From the NCBI RefSeq assembly GCF_946479965.1, contig NZ_CAMLHX010000029.1, forward strand, positions 1-48,934: a DNA stretch of 48,934 bases. The letters are read 5' to 3'. Of this stretch, positions 32,308-41,094 are shown one piece after another (the stretch's first letter is position 1; the number at the start of each line of letters is the position of its first letter). The notes below the pieces were generated by a model. That model did no database searches, was not told where the DNA came from, and was given only the letters and a program-made list of their open reading frames with translations. The stretch is from an uncultured Mucilaginibacter sp. Lineage in GTDB: Bacteria; Bacteroidota; Bacteroidia; Sphingobacteriales; Sphingobacteriaceae. A program made the translations under genes and the position numbers.

Positions 32308-33777
32308 ATGAAGTTAGCTATTGAACGTAAACCCATAAGGGTTAATCCCGATTCAAAACGTGTTATTGCCAGATTCTTTTTTAACGGAAACGACAGAGCC
32401 AAAGAGGTAATAGAACGGGTAATTGGTGTGAGCGAAGAGGTCGCTTTTAGTATTGTTTCCCCCCTATTGCAGGAATACTCTAAACGCCACAGAAATATAA
32501 CGCGCGTACTTAACAGGCATTGCAGCAAGCTGAAGCCGTTGTTTGATGAGTTGGGAATTGATTTTGACGGCCTTACTGTTTACCGCAAGTTGCTTATCGG
32601 TTCGTACTTTACGCATGAGTACTCTATTGAGTCGGCAGCGTTTTTCAACCCATCTATAGTTGATGATCCGGACCAATCAGAGCTTACCGAGGGCGAACGC
32701 CGTGTGATAATGAGTTTCCGCGCTGTTGGCGAAGGGCACATATCATCTATTACTTTCCGCCGCGCGCTTATTGATAAGGATAATAACATTACCGTGCTGC
32801 CCGCCGGCAATTATATTGACGAGGCTGAAATTGTGCGCAACGCGGTTTATAATAAGAAGCTGTTTTTTGATAAAGCTGCCATCACCCAAATAAATATTGA
32901 TGTGCTACGCGAGCTGGAAGGCAAACTTGATCACCACTTTGAATATGCCAATCTGCGCCGCATCATCCTCGACTCGCAAAAGCTGCAGGAAAGCGACATG
33001 AAGAAGCTGGAGTATGATAAGATATTGTGGCTGGCCGATTCGTATTATGAAATTGTTTTCTCGCTGGATACGGATATATCTGACAGGGTAATCTTCCCGA
33101 TATCAGAATATGAGCGTAAGGGTATTGAGGATGCCCGCTTTGTTCAGTTTAAAAACGATGATGGCAGCTCAGTTTACTATGCTACATATACAGCGTACGA
33201 TGGTTCGCTTATAATGCCGAAGCTGCTACAAACCAACGATTTTTATAACTTTAAGATAATGCCTTTATATGGCGCGGGTGCGCAAAACAAAAACCTGGCG
33301 CTTTTTCCCCGCAAAATAAACGGCAAATACGCCATGATATCGCGTATTGATGGCTGCAATAATTACATTATGTATTCGGATAAGATCAACATCTGGGAAA
33401 AACCGATGTTGCTGCAAAAGCCGAAGTTTGCCTGGGAGTTTATACAGATAGGTAACTGCGGCTCGCCAATTGAAACAGAACACGGCTGGATAGTGATAAC
33501 CCACGGGGTAGGCCCTATGCGACGCTATGTGCTTGGCGCCAGTTTGCTTAAACTGGATGACCCACAGGTGGAAATTGGCCGCTTAAAAGAGCCCTTATTG
33601 ATCCCTAACAGCGAGGAACGCGAAGGTTATGTGCCCAATGTGATCTATTCATGCGGATCTATCATCCATAAAAACAAACTGATAATTCCTTACGGTTTGT
33701 CTGATTATTCCACCTCATTTGCAGAAGTTGATCTGGATGACCTGATGGCTAAATTTAAGGAAGACGGGGTAGATTAA
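32308..33777 (+). CDS. GH130 family glycoside phosphorylase/hydrolase
   Basis: 489 aa, longer than the common GH130 length (about 300-390 aa). Residues about 1-130 are a helical N-terminal extension with many basic residues (IERKPIRVNPDSKRVIARFFF). The five-bladed propeller core follows, with GEGHISSITFRRALID, EDARFVQFKNDDGSSVYYATYTAYD, ALFPRKINGKYAMISRIDG and GNCGSPIETEHGWIVITHG. These fit GH130, whose members act on beta-mannosides, mostly by phosphorolysis. It faces the two glycosyltransferases at 33.9-37.1 kb, so a role in turnover of a mannan-like glycan is plausible. No signal peptide, so cytoplasmic. Confidence 0.85.
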   Translation: MKLAIERKPIRVNPDSKRVIARFFFNGNDRAKEVIERVIGVSEEVAFSIVSPLLQEYSKRHRNITRVLNRHCSKLKPLFDELGIDFDGLTVYRKLLIGSYFTHEYSIESAAFFNPSIVDDPDQSELTEGERRVIMSFRAVGEGHISSITFRRALIDKDNNITVLPAGNYIDEAEIVRNAVYNKKLFFDKAAITQINIDVLRELEGKLDHHFEYANLRRIILDSQKLQESDMKKLEYDKILWLADSYYEIVFSLDTDISDRVIFPISEYERKGIEDARFVQFKNDDGSSVYYATYTAYDGSLIMPKLLQTNDFYNFKIMPLYGAGAQNKNLALFPRKINGKYAMISRIDGCNNYIMYSDKINIWEKPMLLQKPKFAWEFIQIGNCGSPIETEHGWIVITHGVGPMRRYVLGASLLKLDDPQVEIGRLKEPLLIPNSEEREGYVPNVIYSCGSIIHKNKLIIPYGLSDYSTSFAEVDLDDLMAKFKEDGVD

Positions 33778-33781
33778 GGTA

Positions 33782-33854
33782 TTTGTCATAGCAAGGCACC
33801 AAGCAGTCGCACGCATACACAATTCGCGATTGCTTCGTACCTCGCAATGACAAA
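33782..33854. repeat. REP-like inverted repeat (GTCATTGCGAGG type)
   Basis: The 29-bp left arm (33782-33810, starting TTTGTCATAGCAAGGCACC) and right arm (33826-33854, ending CCTCGCAATGACAAA) are complementary except at five positions, with a 15-bp loop. It lies between convergent genes. A repeat with GTCATTGCGAGG and GAAGCAATC is common between genes in many bacterial genomes, which I know only in general terms. Confidence 0.75.
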
Positions 33855-33860
33855 GAAGAT

Positions 33861-34865
33861 TTATTTCAATATCCTTTTATACAACTCAAAATAATCTTCA
33901 GCCATTTTTTTACTGGAGAATTTGCTCTCCGCCCACTCACGGCAATAAGCTCGTTTAAGACGCTTAACATCCTTAACGGCATCTACCGCTTCATCAATAT
34001 TCTGTACCAAAAATCCGGTTTCGCCATCCTTTATCAGCTCCGGCATTGATCCGCGGTTGAATGCAATAACCGGCGTTCCGCAAAGCATGGCCTCGGCAAC
34101 ACTTAAACCAAAAGGTTCATTAAAATTTATGGGGTGCAGCAGCGCTATGGCATCGCCTAACAAACAATTGCGCTTCTCTGGTCCCGCGCTGCCTATGTAT
34201 TGTATTTGCTCATTTAACAGGGGTTCTACCTTTTCCTTAAAATACCGCTCGTCCTGTATAATGCCGGCAATAAGCAATTTATAGTTAGTTTTTTTGGCGA
34301 TGGCTATCGCTTCGGCAATGCCTTTATCAGGGTGTATCCTGCTAAATGATAACAGGTAGTCCTGCGGATATTCGTTAAAAATAAATTTCCCTGCATCCAA
34401 CCCGTTGTAAACAGTAGCCAGGTAGTTCAGTTCGGGGCTCCTGTCTGAGTTGCTTATAGAAACATAATGACTGCTGCCACTATATTTTTTGTATACCTGG
34501 ACTATCCGCGGCGATGAAAAGCCGTGTATAGTTGTTATAAACGGCGCTTTTACCAAACGCGAATAGGTTAGCGGCAAAAAATCAAAGTTGTTATGGATGA
34601 TATCAAACTCATGAGCCTTTTCCATAAGGTTGCTAATGTGCAGGCACTCCAGCACTTTGGCATCCTGCGTTCTATCCTCTTCATAACCGGTCTTGCAAAT
34701 TGATTCCAGTTTACCCGCGGTGATTGAATCGCCGGTGGCAAATAAAGTAACTTCTGCACCTAATTTTAATATTCCTTCGGCTATGTTGGATGCTACTTGC
34801 TCCCATGGTCCGTAGTGCCTGGGCGGTGTGCGCCAGGCAACGGGCGACAAAACGGCTACCTTCAT
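33861..34865 (-). CDS. Glycosyltransferase family 4
   Basis: 334 aa, GT-B fold. The N-terminal Rossmann domain (MKVAVLSPVAWRTPPRHYGPWEQVASNIAEGILKLG) binds the acceptor. The C-terminal domain has YLLSFSRIHPDKGIAEAIAIAKK and the E-x7-E donor motif in EPFGLSVAEAMLCGTPVIAFNRGSMPEL. It transfers a sugar from an NDP-sugar (GDP-mannose or UDP-glucose are common in the family) with retention. It overlaps the upstream fused glycosyltransferase gene by 4 bp, showing an operon. The acceptor is unknown. Confidence 0.9.
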   Translation of the reverse strand: MKVAVLSPVAWRTPPRHYGPWEQVASNIAEGILKLGAEVTLFATGDSITAGKLESICKTGYEEDRTQDAKVLECLHISNLMEKAHEFDIIHNNFDFLPLTYSRLVKAPFITTIHGFSSPRIVQVYKKYSGSSHYVSISNSDRSPELNYLATVYNGLDAGKFIFNEYPQDYLLSFSRIHPDKGIAEAIAIAKKTNYKLLIAGIIQDERYFKEKVEPLLNEQIQYIGSAGPEKRNCLLGDAIALLHPINFNEPFGLSVAEAMLCGTPVIAFNRGSMPELIKDGETGFLVQNIDEAVDAVKDVKRLKRAYCREWAESKFSSKKMAEDYFELYKRILK

Positions 34866-37144
34866 TTAGCGCTTACCAGTTTTTTTTGAGATAGCTTATT
34901 ATACTCGTATTCCAGCTCGAAGGCCTGCAACACGGTAAGATGCGATATCAGGTAAGCCAGCGTACTTTCTGCGCCCTGGTTACGGTTAATACCGGTTGGC
35001 AGCAAGCCGTCGCAACAGCCTTTGGTTTCATGGTCATACAGTGGCGCGCGTAAAGTATTCTCGCCCAAAAACCATTTATAGCTCAGGAACATTTTCTCGA
35101 TATGCTCCGGTTTCCTGAAGATCTGGTAAGCCTGGAAATGCATCAGCACCATGGCCATGGTTTCAATAGCCTGCTGGTCGTAGGTTGGGAAGGTACCACC
35201 ACGATAGTACCAGCCATCATTGCCCACAGGGCTCAGGTAGCCGTTAGATAGCGTAAGCTTATCCAAAAACTCCATAGTGGTTAATGCTATCGCTTTTACG
35301 TGCTCATCGCCTGTTAGCTCGCAAGAGTGCAGGAGGGCAAGCGGTAGTATGGCATTATCATAGGTCATGCCATCTTCAAACCATTCCCAATCGTCGGCGC
35401 GTGTATTTTCATAGGCTTCAACCAAGGGTTGGGTAAGGCGTATCATTTCGTTCATCATACCATCATCAGTAGGATGCACTTTTAAATAATGCGCGATACC
35501 TATAATAGTATTGGCCATACCTCGCAGATACCTCAGCGAGCGGAAGTGAGCGAACGATTTCTGGAATATCTCTGTAGCAAATTCGCGGTACGAGTTGCTT
35601 GATGCCCCACCGATCAGGTAACCCAATGCCCATATGGTACGGCCAAATGAATCTTCAGATCCTATATCGTCCAGGTACATGCGGTTAAAACTTAAAAAGT
35701 TACGGAAGTTACCATCATCCGTTTGCATGTAGTGGATATAGCTTAAGTAGATGGGCAGCAGATCAAAAGCTTCTTTACTGTTGTTGCGTTTATGGGCCAT
35801 CAGCGCCATAATCAAAGCCCGGGAGTTATCATCCAAACAGTACCCTTCCTTGAGGTTAGGAATCCCGTATTTAGCATGTTGTACTATACCTGTATCATCA
35901 GTAAGCCTAATAACGTGCGCCAGGCTGAATTTCGGCATCACTTCAGGGTCCACAATGCTGTTCTTAAGTATCTTGTCCCTAAAGTCGTGGGTGTAGCACG
36001 CTTCCTGGGCCACTCGAATATACTCTGCCCCAACAACCGGCCAGCGTAAATGCAGGCCGTACTCGTAGGCATTGTTCTTAAGTTCATTTAACACGCGGTC
36101 CTGATCAAGCAGCTCAATTACTATATCGGCCAGCGCTTCGGCGTTCTTAAAATCAAACAATCTTCCGCGGTTATGGGCCAGCAATTCGGTAGCATGCCAG
36201 TAAGGCGTTGATACTATTGCGGCACCGGCTCCTACGGCGTATGACAGTGTCCCACTTGTTATTTGCGCTTCATTAAGATAAGGCGTAACATAAATTTCGG
36301 CAGCCGAAAGGTATTGTATAAGCTCTTCTTCGGCAACAAATTTATTAATGAAGCACAGATTTTGAGACACGCCAAGCTGGCTGGCCAATGTTTTTAAATG
36401 ATCCCGGTATTCCTCGCCCGAGTTTTTTAAAACTCCCGGATGGGTGTTTCCCAGCACCACATAAGTAACATCCGGATGCTTTTGGACTATTTTTGGTAAC
36501 GCCCGTACAACGGTTTCCAGGCCTTTGTTACGGCTTATCAAACCAAAAGTTAGCAAGGCTCTGTGGTTTTTAAAGGGGGTAAGATTTTTAATAGGGTTGT
36601 CCTTCGGCGCTTCCAGATCAGGCACGCCGTGCTCTATTATCTGGATCTTATCCGCAGGTATATCATAAATATTGGTTAAAAACTCCACAGCGCGCTGGCT
36701 CATTACAATAATTTTGGCCGACTGCTCAGCCATCTCACGTATAATAATACGTTGAACATAGCTGGGGTCTTTTAAAACGGTATGCAGTATAGATATCAGC
36801 GGCTTTTCTAAACGGTTTATCAACGGCAATATATAAATGCCACTTTCGCCGCCAAAAATGCCAAACTCGTGCTCAATTATGCAAACATCAGCCGTGCTGG
36901 TGTTTATATAGTTAGCTGCGCGGATATAATCTTTTTGATGATTTTGCCTTACAATATATTTTACTTCTTCCGGGTACTCATATTCATTCAGGTTCTCTGA
37001 ATCAGTAAGCGCGACAACATAATCGTTTCCAAGCAAAGTTTTCCGTTCAGGGAAATTTGCACCAATTGCACGCATAAGATTTTGGTTAAATGTGGCAATT
37101 CCACATTCGCGGGGCGGATAGGTTGAGATATAGGCTATTTTCAT
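34862..37144 (-). CDS. Glycosyltransferase family 4 fused to a six-hairpin glycosidase-like domain
   Basis: 760 aa from the ATG at 37144 (MKIAYISTYPPRECGIATFNQNL). An upstream in-frame ATG is less likely, since the GT fold starts here. Residues about 1-385 are a GT-B glycosyltransferase (LTFGLISRNKGLETVVRALP, with ITSGTLSYAVGAGAAIVSTPYWHATELL). Residues about 395-760 look like an (alpha/alpha)6 barrel (DDNSRALIMALMAHKRNN, SEDSFGRTIWALGYLIGG, WEWFEDGMTYDNAILPLALL). The fusion of a synthase and a glycosidase-like domain suggests elongation with trimming or length control, which is inference. No signal peptide is present. Confidence 0.85.
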   Translation of the reverse strand: MKIAYISTYPPRECGIATFNQNLMRAIGANFPERKTLLGNDYVVALTDSENLNEYEYPEEVKYIVRQNHQKDYIRAANYINTSTADVCIIEHEFGIFGGESGIYILPLINRLEKPLISILHTVLKDPSYVQRIIIREMAEQSAKIIVMSQRAVEFLTNIYDIPADKIQIIEHGVPDLEAPKDNPIKNLTPFKNHRALLTFGLISRNKGLETVVRALPKIVQKHPDVTYVVLGNTHPGVLKNSGEEYRDHLKTLASQLGVSQNLCFINKFVAEEELIQYLSAAEIYVTPYLNEAQITSGTLSYAVGAGAAIVSTPYWHATELLAHNRGRLFDFKNAEALADIVIELLDQDRVLNELKNNAYEYGLHLRWPVVGAEYIRVAQEACYTHDFRDKILKNSIVDPEVMPKFSLAHVIRLTDDTGIVQHAKYGIPNLKEGYCLDDNSRALIMALMAHKRNNSKEAFDLLPIYLSYIHYMQTDDGNFRNFLSFNRMYLDDIGSEDSFGRTIWALGYLIGGASSNSYREFATEIFQKSFAHFRSLRYLRGMANTIIGIAHYLKVHPTDDGMMNEMIRLTQPLVEAYENTRADDWEWFEDGMTYDNAILPLALLHSCELTGDEHVKAIALTTMEFLDKLTLSNGYLSPVGNDGWYYRGGTFPTYDQQAIETMAMVLMHFQAYQIFRKPEHIEKMFLSYKWFLGENTLRAPLYDHETKGCCDGLLPTGINRNQGAESTLAYLISHLTVLQAFELEYEYNKLSQKKLVSAK

Positions 37145-37409
37145 ATTTGTTGATAGATGGGTAACTCGGGTCATAACTATTTTATATGTGTATACTCAAT
37201 TGACTATAAAAGCAATCAGTATCGGCTAAAAAATATGCATTTTACGCCCTTAAAGGCATCTTTTGCAGTTACTCCCTTATAATTGCATAAACTATACCAA
37301 ATAAAATAGGCTGAAAGAAAAATACGCTTAGATTATATTCTGTATTTTTTTTAAATACAGTTAATTTATTGAAAGCGTTTAACTTAAGTTAGGAATACTG
37401 ACTTTCTAG

Positions 37410-38597
37410 TCAGGAATAAAAATTAATGGCTTCAAGTATAACTTTACAAGCCTCTTTTATTTGAGTGGAGGTGATAATGAGCGGCGGGGCTATACGCATG
37501 GCGTTGCTGCAGTGCAAGAACCAATCGGTTATTACGCCATTCTCAATACAGCGGTCTATAATTTTTTTATTGAGATCAAAGTTTTCCAGTTCTACTGCTA
37601 ACATCAGGCCCTTGCCACGTATCTGTTTTATGGCGGGATGAACAAGCAATTGGCGTATCAGCGCTTCCTTTTCGGCTACGCCGGATACCAGGTCATCATC
37701 TAATAAAACCTCTAAAGCGGCAAGCCCTGCAGCACAGCATACCGGGTGCCCGCCAAAAGTAGTTATATGCCCAAGTATGGGATTTTCCTTTAATGCGCCC
37801 ATAATCTTGTTTGATGTGATAAACGCACCAATAGGCATTCCGCCTCCCAAAGCTTTGGCTAATAGCAAAACATCAGGTACTATATCAAAATGTTCAAAAG
37901 CGAATAGCTTCCCGGTACGACCGAATGCAGCTTGTATCTCATCTAATATTAACAAGGTGCCGGTTTCTGTGCAGCGTTTGCGTAAGGCCTGCATATAAGC
38001 AATATCGGGCACTCTTATTCCAGCTTCGCCTTGTATGGTCTCAATAATTACGCAGGCAGTTTCATTAGTTATGCGTTGAAGATCATCAACTCTATTAAAG
38101 TTTATAAAGCTAACACCGGGTAAAAGCGGGCGATAGGCTTGCTTATACTCTTCATTCCCCATAACGCTTAAAGCGCCGTGGGTGCTGCCATGGTAAGAAC
38201 CATTGCATGCAACAACCTGCTGCCTGACGGTAAAGCGTTTAGCCAATTTTATGGCTCCCTCTACCGCTTCGGCACCTGAGTTTACAAAATAAACTGATGA
38301 AAGATTTTCAGGAAGTACCGAAACCAGCTTTTCAGCAAAGCGTACCTGGGGTGTCTGTACATACTCGCCATAAACCATCAGGTGCATGTATTTGTCAACC
38401 TGCTGCTTTACCGCTTCAATAACTTTTGGATTACCATGCCCTAAACTGCTTACGCCAATGCCCGATATAAGGTCAGTATAAGCTTTTCCTTCGCTGTTAT
38501 ATAAATAGATCCCCTCCGCACGTTCAAACTCCAGCAGCAGCGGGAAATTGGTAGTTTGCGCATTGTTAGCTAAGAATAACTGGCGAAGGGTTGGCAT
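37410..38597 (-). CDS. Class III pyridoxal-phosphate aminotransferase (acetylornithine aminotransferase-like)
   Basis: 395 aa. The PLP lysine is K248 (LLLAKALGGGMPIGAF) and the cofactor aspartate is D219 (LILDEIQAAFGRTG). The phosphate-contact motif NSGAEAVEGAIKLAK is at 106-120, and the carboxylate-recognition region includes GSYHGSTHGALS. The closest functional types are acetylornithine/succinylornithine, 4-aminobutyrate or ornithine aminotransferases. No arginine-synthesis gene is adjacent, so I give no symbol. It lies downstream of the ECF sigma operon on the same strand but behind a terminator. Confidence 0.9.
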   Translation of the reverse strand: MPTLRQLFLANNAQTTNFPLLLEFERAEGIYLYNSEGKAYTDLISGIGVSSLGHGNPKVIEAVKQQVDKYMHLMVYGEYVQTPQVRFAEKLVSVLPENLSSVYFVNSGAEAVEGAIKLAKRFTVRQQVVACNGSYHGSTHGALSVMGNEEYKQAYRPLLPGVSFINFNRVDDLQRITNETACVIIETIQGEAGIRVPDIAYMQALRKRCTETGTLLILDEIQAAFGRTGKLFAFEHFDIVPDVLLLAKALGGGMPIGAFITSNKIMGALKENPILGHITTFGGHPVCCAAGLAALEVLLDDDLVSGVAEKEALIRQLLVHPAIKQIRGKGLMLAVELENFDLNKKIIDRCIENGVITDWFLHCSNAMRIAPPLIITSTQIKEACKVILEAINFYS

Positions 38598-38610
38598 GCA
38601 TCAAAAATAC

Positions 38611-38642
38611 AAAAGGCCCGCCACTTATGTGGCAGGCCTTTT
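38611..38642 (-). terminator. Terminator of the ECF sigma operon
   Basis: AAAAGGCCcGCCAC (38611-38624) and GTGGCaGGCCTTTT (38629-38642) pair with one mismatch around a 4-nt loop. On the minus strand the stem is followed by TTTTGTATTTTTG. It separates the operon from the aminotransferase gene. Confidence 0.8.
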
Positions 38643-38658
38643 AGTTTAAAATACTTTT

Positions 38659-39144
38659 CTATTGCTCGTTTAACTTTCTTATCAATTCGTCGTTAAATTC
38701 GCGCTCGCCTTTATAAAGTTTGCTCAGCTTCTCAGCCGGAAGCACTTTCAAAAACTCATCGGCATAACGTTCCCTTATCCTAACTATACGGCTATCATAT
38801 TCCATATTTTTCTTGATCTGCTCGCGGCCATTAGCCTGTGCATCCGAATTATTCAGCCTTTTCAGCCTGTATACTTCTATCAGTTCATCTTGGTACCGCC
38901 TGTATAAAGGCCAAAAACGTGCCGCTTCATCGGTAGTAAGCTGCAGGTTCTGATCCAGATATTTCTCTTTTATTGCCTGCACCTTTTGTATGCCTCCTGC
39001 ATTAGGCATTTGGTTAAAGCGCTGCCCATTGCCGTTTGGATTAGCCGGGCGGAAACCATTACGCGGAATACCCTGCGCCGTGGCACCATAGCCTATTACC
39101 AATAGTAATAAAGCAATAAAAATATGTCTCGTAAACGCTTTCAT
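38659..39144 (-). CDS. Periplasmic Spy/CpxP-like protein of the ECF sigma operon
   Basis: 161 aa from the ATG at 39144, chosen because it gives a clean signal peptide (MKAFTRHIFIALLLLVIGYG, cut after ATAQ). An upstream start would run into the anti-sigma-like gene. The mature protein is a charged helical hairpin: IQKVQAIKEKYLDQNLQLTTDEAARFWPLYRRYQDELIEVYRLKR, then ERYADEFLKVLPAEKLSKLYKGEREF. The LTxxEAxxFWPLY motif and LKVLPxEKLxxLY match the Spy/LTXXQ-like proteins of Bacteroidota. It is possibly a periplasmic stress sensor or chaperone. It lies 10 bp after the anti-sigma-like gene. Confidence 0.8.
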   Translation of the reverse strand: MKAFTRHIFIALLLLVIGYGATAQGIPRNGFRPANPNGNGQRFNQMPNAGGIQKVQAIKEKYLDQNLQLTTDEAARFWPLYRRYQDELIEVYRLKRLNNSDAQANGREQIKKNMEYDSRIVRIRERYADEFLKVLPAEKLSKLYKGEREFNDELIRKLNEQ

Positions 39145-39154
39145 TATAATTAAC

Positions 39155-39970
39155 TTATTGCCCGTCCACATAATCTTGTAATTCAGCATTAAACGCGGCA
39201 TCCTTAACCGGCAGTTCCTCAACACCTACAGTGTGCTGAACATCACTGCCATCCATACTTACCTGAATATATCCCTGTAATTCATCCAAGGGGATGTTTG
39301 ATAATTCTTTATGCAGATAAGATGAATTATGCGCATCAACACTTGAAGCTGACGGCCACAACATAAAACTTGCACCTGCTACCAACACAAAACAAGCGGC
39401 AGTAGCATATTTAAACGCGGTTGATCTCATCAATCTGATCACACCACCTTTGCGCTGTACCGCTTCTTGTGTTACTGTTTTATTTAAAATTTTGGCATTA
39501 AGCTGTTCAAAATAGCCCTCAGGTACTGTAAAGGCCTCTTCACCGGCAAGCGCTTCCTCAACAAGCACACGGCTTTGTATCTGGCTGCTCAGGTTCTCAA
39601 AGTAACCCGCAGGTACTTCAAAAGCTTCGCCGGCTTCCATCGCGGTTTCAACCGCTATACGGCTTTGAATATTATCGCTTAAATTTTCAAAATAAGCAGC
39701 CGGCACGGTAAAACCGGCATCCTGCCTATTAATAGCTTCTTCAACAGCAATCCTGGCTTGTATATTACCGGTTAACTGTTCAAAATACCCATCGGGCACT
39801 GTAAATTCCGGAGTATTACTTTTCAGCTCCTCCATTCTCACGGCAGCCATTACACGCTCATCTAATCCCTCAAAATAACCTTCGGGCACTGCAAACGGGC
39901 TGGCTTTACCAACCAATTCAGGCAGTTTACCGTCTTCCGGCCATTCTTTATTTTCTATATCAATTGTCAT
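39155..39970 (-). CDS. Anti-sigma-like membrane protein with five VPxGYFExL repeats
   Basis: 271 aa. The N-terminal cytoplasmic part has five tandem 30-31-residue repeats starting at F26, F56, F87, F117 and F147. Each begins with F-x-VP-x-x-YFExL and continues with a helix like QSRIAVEEA. One membrane helix follows at about 187-205 (FKYATAACFVLVAGASFML), then an acidic periplasmic tail of about 65 residues. The position just behind an ECF sigma gene, the single helix and the cytoplasmic repeats suggest an anti-sigma factor; the classic ZAS zinc motif is absent. Single copies of this short motif are, as I recall, common in Bacteroidota sigma partners; five are unusual. Confidence 0.8.
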   Translation of the reverse strand: MTIDIENKEWPEDGKLPELVGKASPFAVPEGYFEGLDERVMAAVRMEELKSNTPEFTVPDGYFEQLTGNIQARIAVEEAINRQDAGFTVPAAYFENLSDNIQSRIAVETAMEAGEAFEVPAGYFENLSSQIQSRVLVEEALAGEEAFTVPEGYFEQLNAKILNKTVTQEAVQRKGGVIRLMRSTAFKYATAACFVLVAGASFMLWPSASSVDAHNSSYLHKELSNIPLDELQGYIQVSMDGSDVQHTVGVEELPVKDAAFNAELQDYVDGQ

Positions 39971-40021
39971 GATACCCCTATAGATGAAATTTAGATGAAA
40001 AGGTTTAACAGCAAATTTAAT

Positions 40022-40576
40022 TTATTCTTCGGCTAATAAAATAGCTTCAATTTTTTTTACTGCTAAATGGTAGGATGCCTTTAAAGCGCCAACGCTGGTC
40101 CCCAATACTTGCGACATTTCCTCGTATTTCATATCCTCGTAATACTTCATATTAAACACAAGGCGTTGTTTTTCGGGTAGGGTAATTATGGCCTCCTGGA
40201 GTTTTTTCTGGGCTTTATCGCCGTTAAAGTAGCTGCCCTCGGCCAGTGTATCGGCCAAAGAGTAGTCTACGTCATCTAATGATATGTTGTTCTTTTGTTT
40301 CTTTTTGTTCAGAAAGGTGATACACTCGTTACTGGCTATGCGGTACATCCAGGTGTATAGTTGCGAGTCGCTACGAAAAGTGCCCAGGTTTTTCCAAACC
40401 TTAATAAATACGTCCTGCACCAGGTCGTCGGCATCGTCGTGATCCAATACCATACGACGAATGTGCCAGTAAATTTTTTGCTGATATTTTTTTAGCAACA
40501 GGTTAAACGCCTCGTTACGGGTGCGCTCATCCTGAAACTTGCTTAATATCTCTGCATCTTCTACCTGTGTTGACAT
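40022..40576 (-). CDS. ECF-type RNA polymerase sigma factor
   Basis: 184 aa. Region 2 is LLKKYQQKIYWHIRRMVLDHDDADDLVQDVFIKVWKNL with RSDSQLYTWMYRIASNECI. Region 4 is ITLPEKQRLVFNMKYYEDMKYEEMSQVLGTSVGALKASYHLAVKKIE, which reads the -35. It recruits core RNA polymerase to its own regulon. It heads an operon with the anti-sigma-like repeat protein (51 bp downstream) and the Spy-like protein, which suggests envelope-stress sensing. Confidence 0.95.
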   Translation of the reverse strand: MSTQVEDAEILSKFQDERTRNEAFNLLLKKYQQKIYWHIRRMVLDHDDADDLVQDVFIKVWKNLGTFRSDSQLYTWMYRIASNECITFLNKKKQKNNISLDDVDYSLADTLAEGSYFNGDKAQKKLQEAIITLPEKQRLVFNMKYYEDMKYEEMSQVLGTSVGALKASYHLAVKKIEAILLAEE

Positions 40577-40632
40577 ATTTTTTATTTTAACTACGTATTA
40601 AATAGTTTTAAAGGTTTTTTGTTTGCGTAGGG

Positions 40633-41094
40633 CTAACCCACCAGATCCAGCACCTGCTGTGATGCCGTTGCGGAGGTAACTTTATCAATTATGTGCGCTA
40701 CCTTACCTTCAGCATCAATTATGAATGTGGTACGCAATATACCCTGATACTCCCGCCCAAAAAGTACTTTATCACCCCAAACGCCATAAGCATTTACAAT
40801 TTTCATATCCGTATCAGCAATCAGCGGAAAAGGGAGATTAAATTTCTTCTCAAATTTTTTGTGCGATTTTTCATCATCAGCGCTTACGCCAATAACCCGG
40901 TAACCTTTGCCAAGCAGCGATTGGTAGTTATCCCTAAAATCGCAGGCCTCAACCGTACAAGTTGGGGTATCATCCTTTGGGTAGAAATAAAGTATAACCG
41001 TTTTTCCTTTAAAATCCGACAAAGAAACCGGTTTTCCGTTCTGGTCGTTGGCGGTAAATTCAGGGGCCTTATCGCCTGCTTTTAATTGTGACAT
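40633..41094 (-). CDS. bcp: Thioredoxin-dependent thiol peroxidase (BCP-type peroxiredoxin)
   Basis: 153 aa, soluble. The peroxidatic cysteine is C46 and the resolving cysteine C51 (PTCTVEACDFRD), the spacing of E. coli BCP. The helix start FYPKDDTPTCT is the conserved active-site loop. It reduces H2O2 and organic hydroperoxides using thioredoxin. Its start overlaps the stop of the M23 peptidase gene by 1 bp (TAATG), so the two are translationally coupled. Confidence 0.96.
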   Translation of the reverse strand: MSQLKAGDKAPEFTANDQNGKPVSLSDFKGKTVILYFYPKDDTPTCTVEACDFRDNYQSLLGKGYRVIGVSADDEKSHKKFEKKFNLPFPLIADTDMKIVNAYGVWGDKVLFGREYQGILRTTFIIDAEGKVAHIIDKVTSATASQQVLDLVG

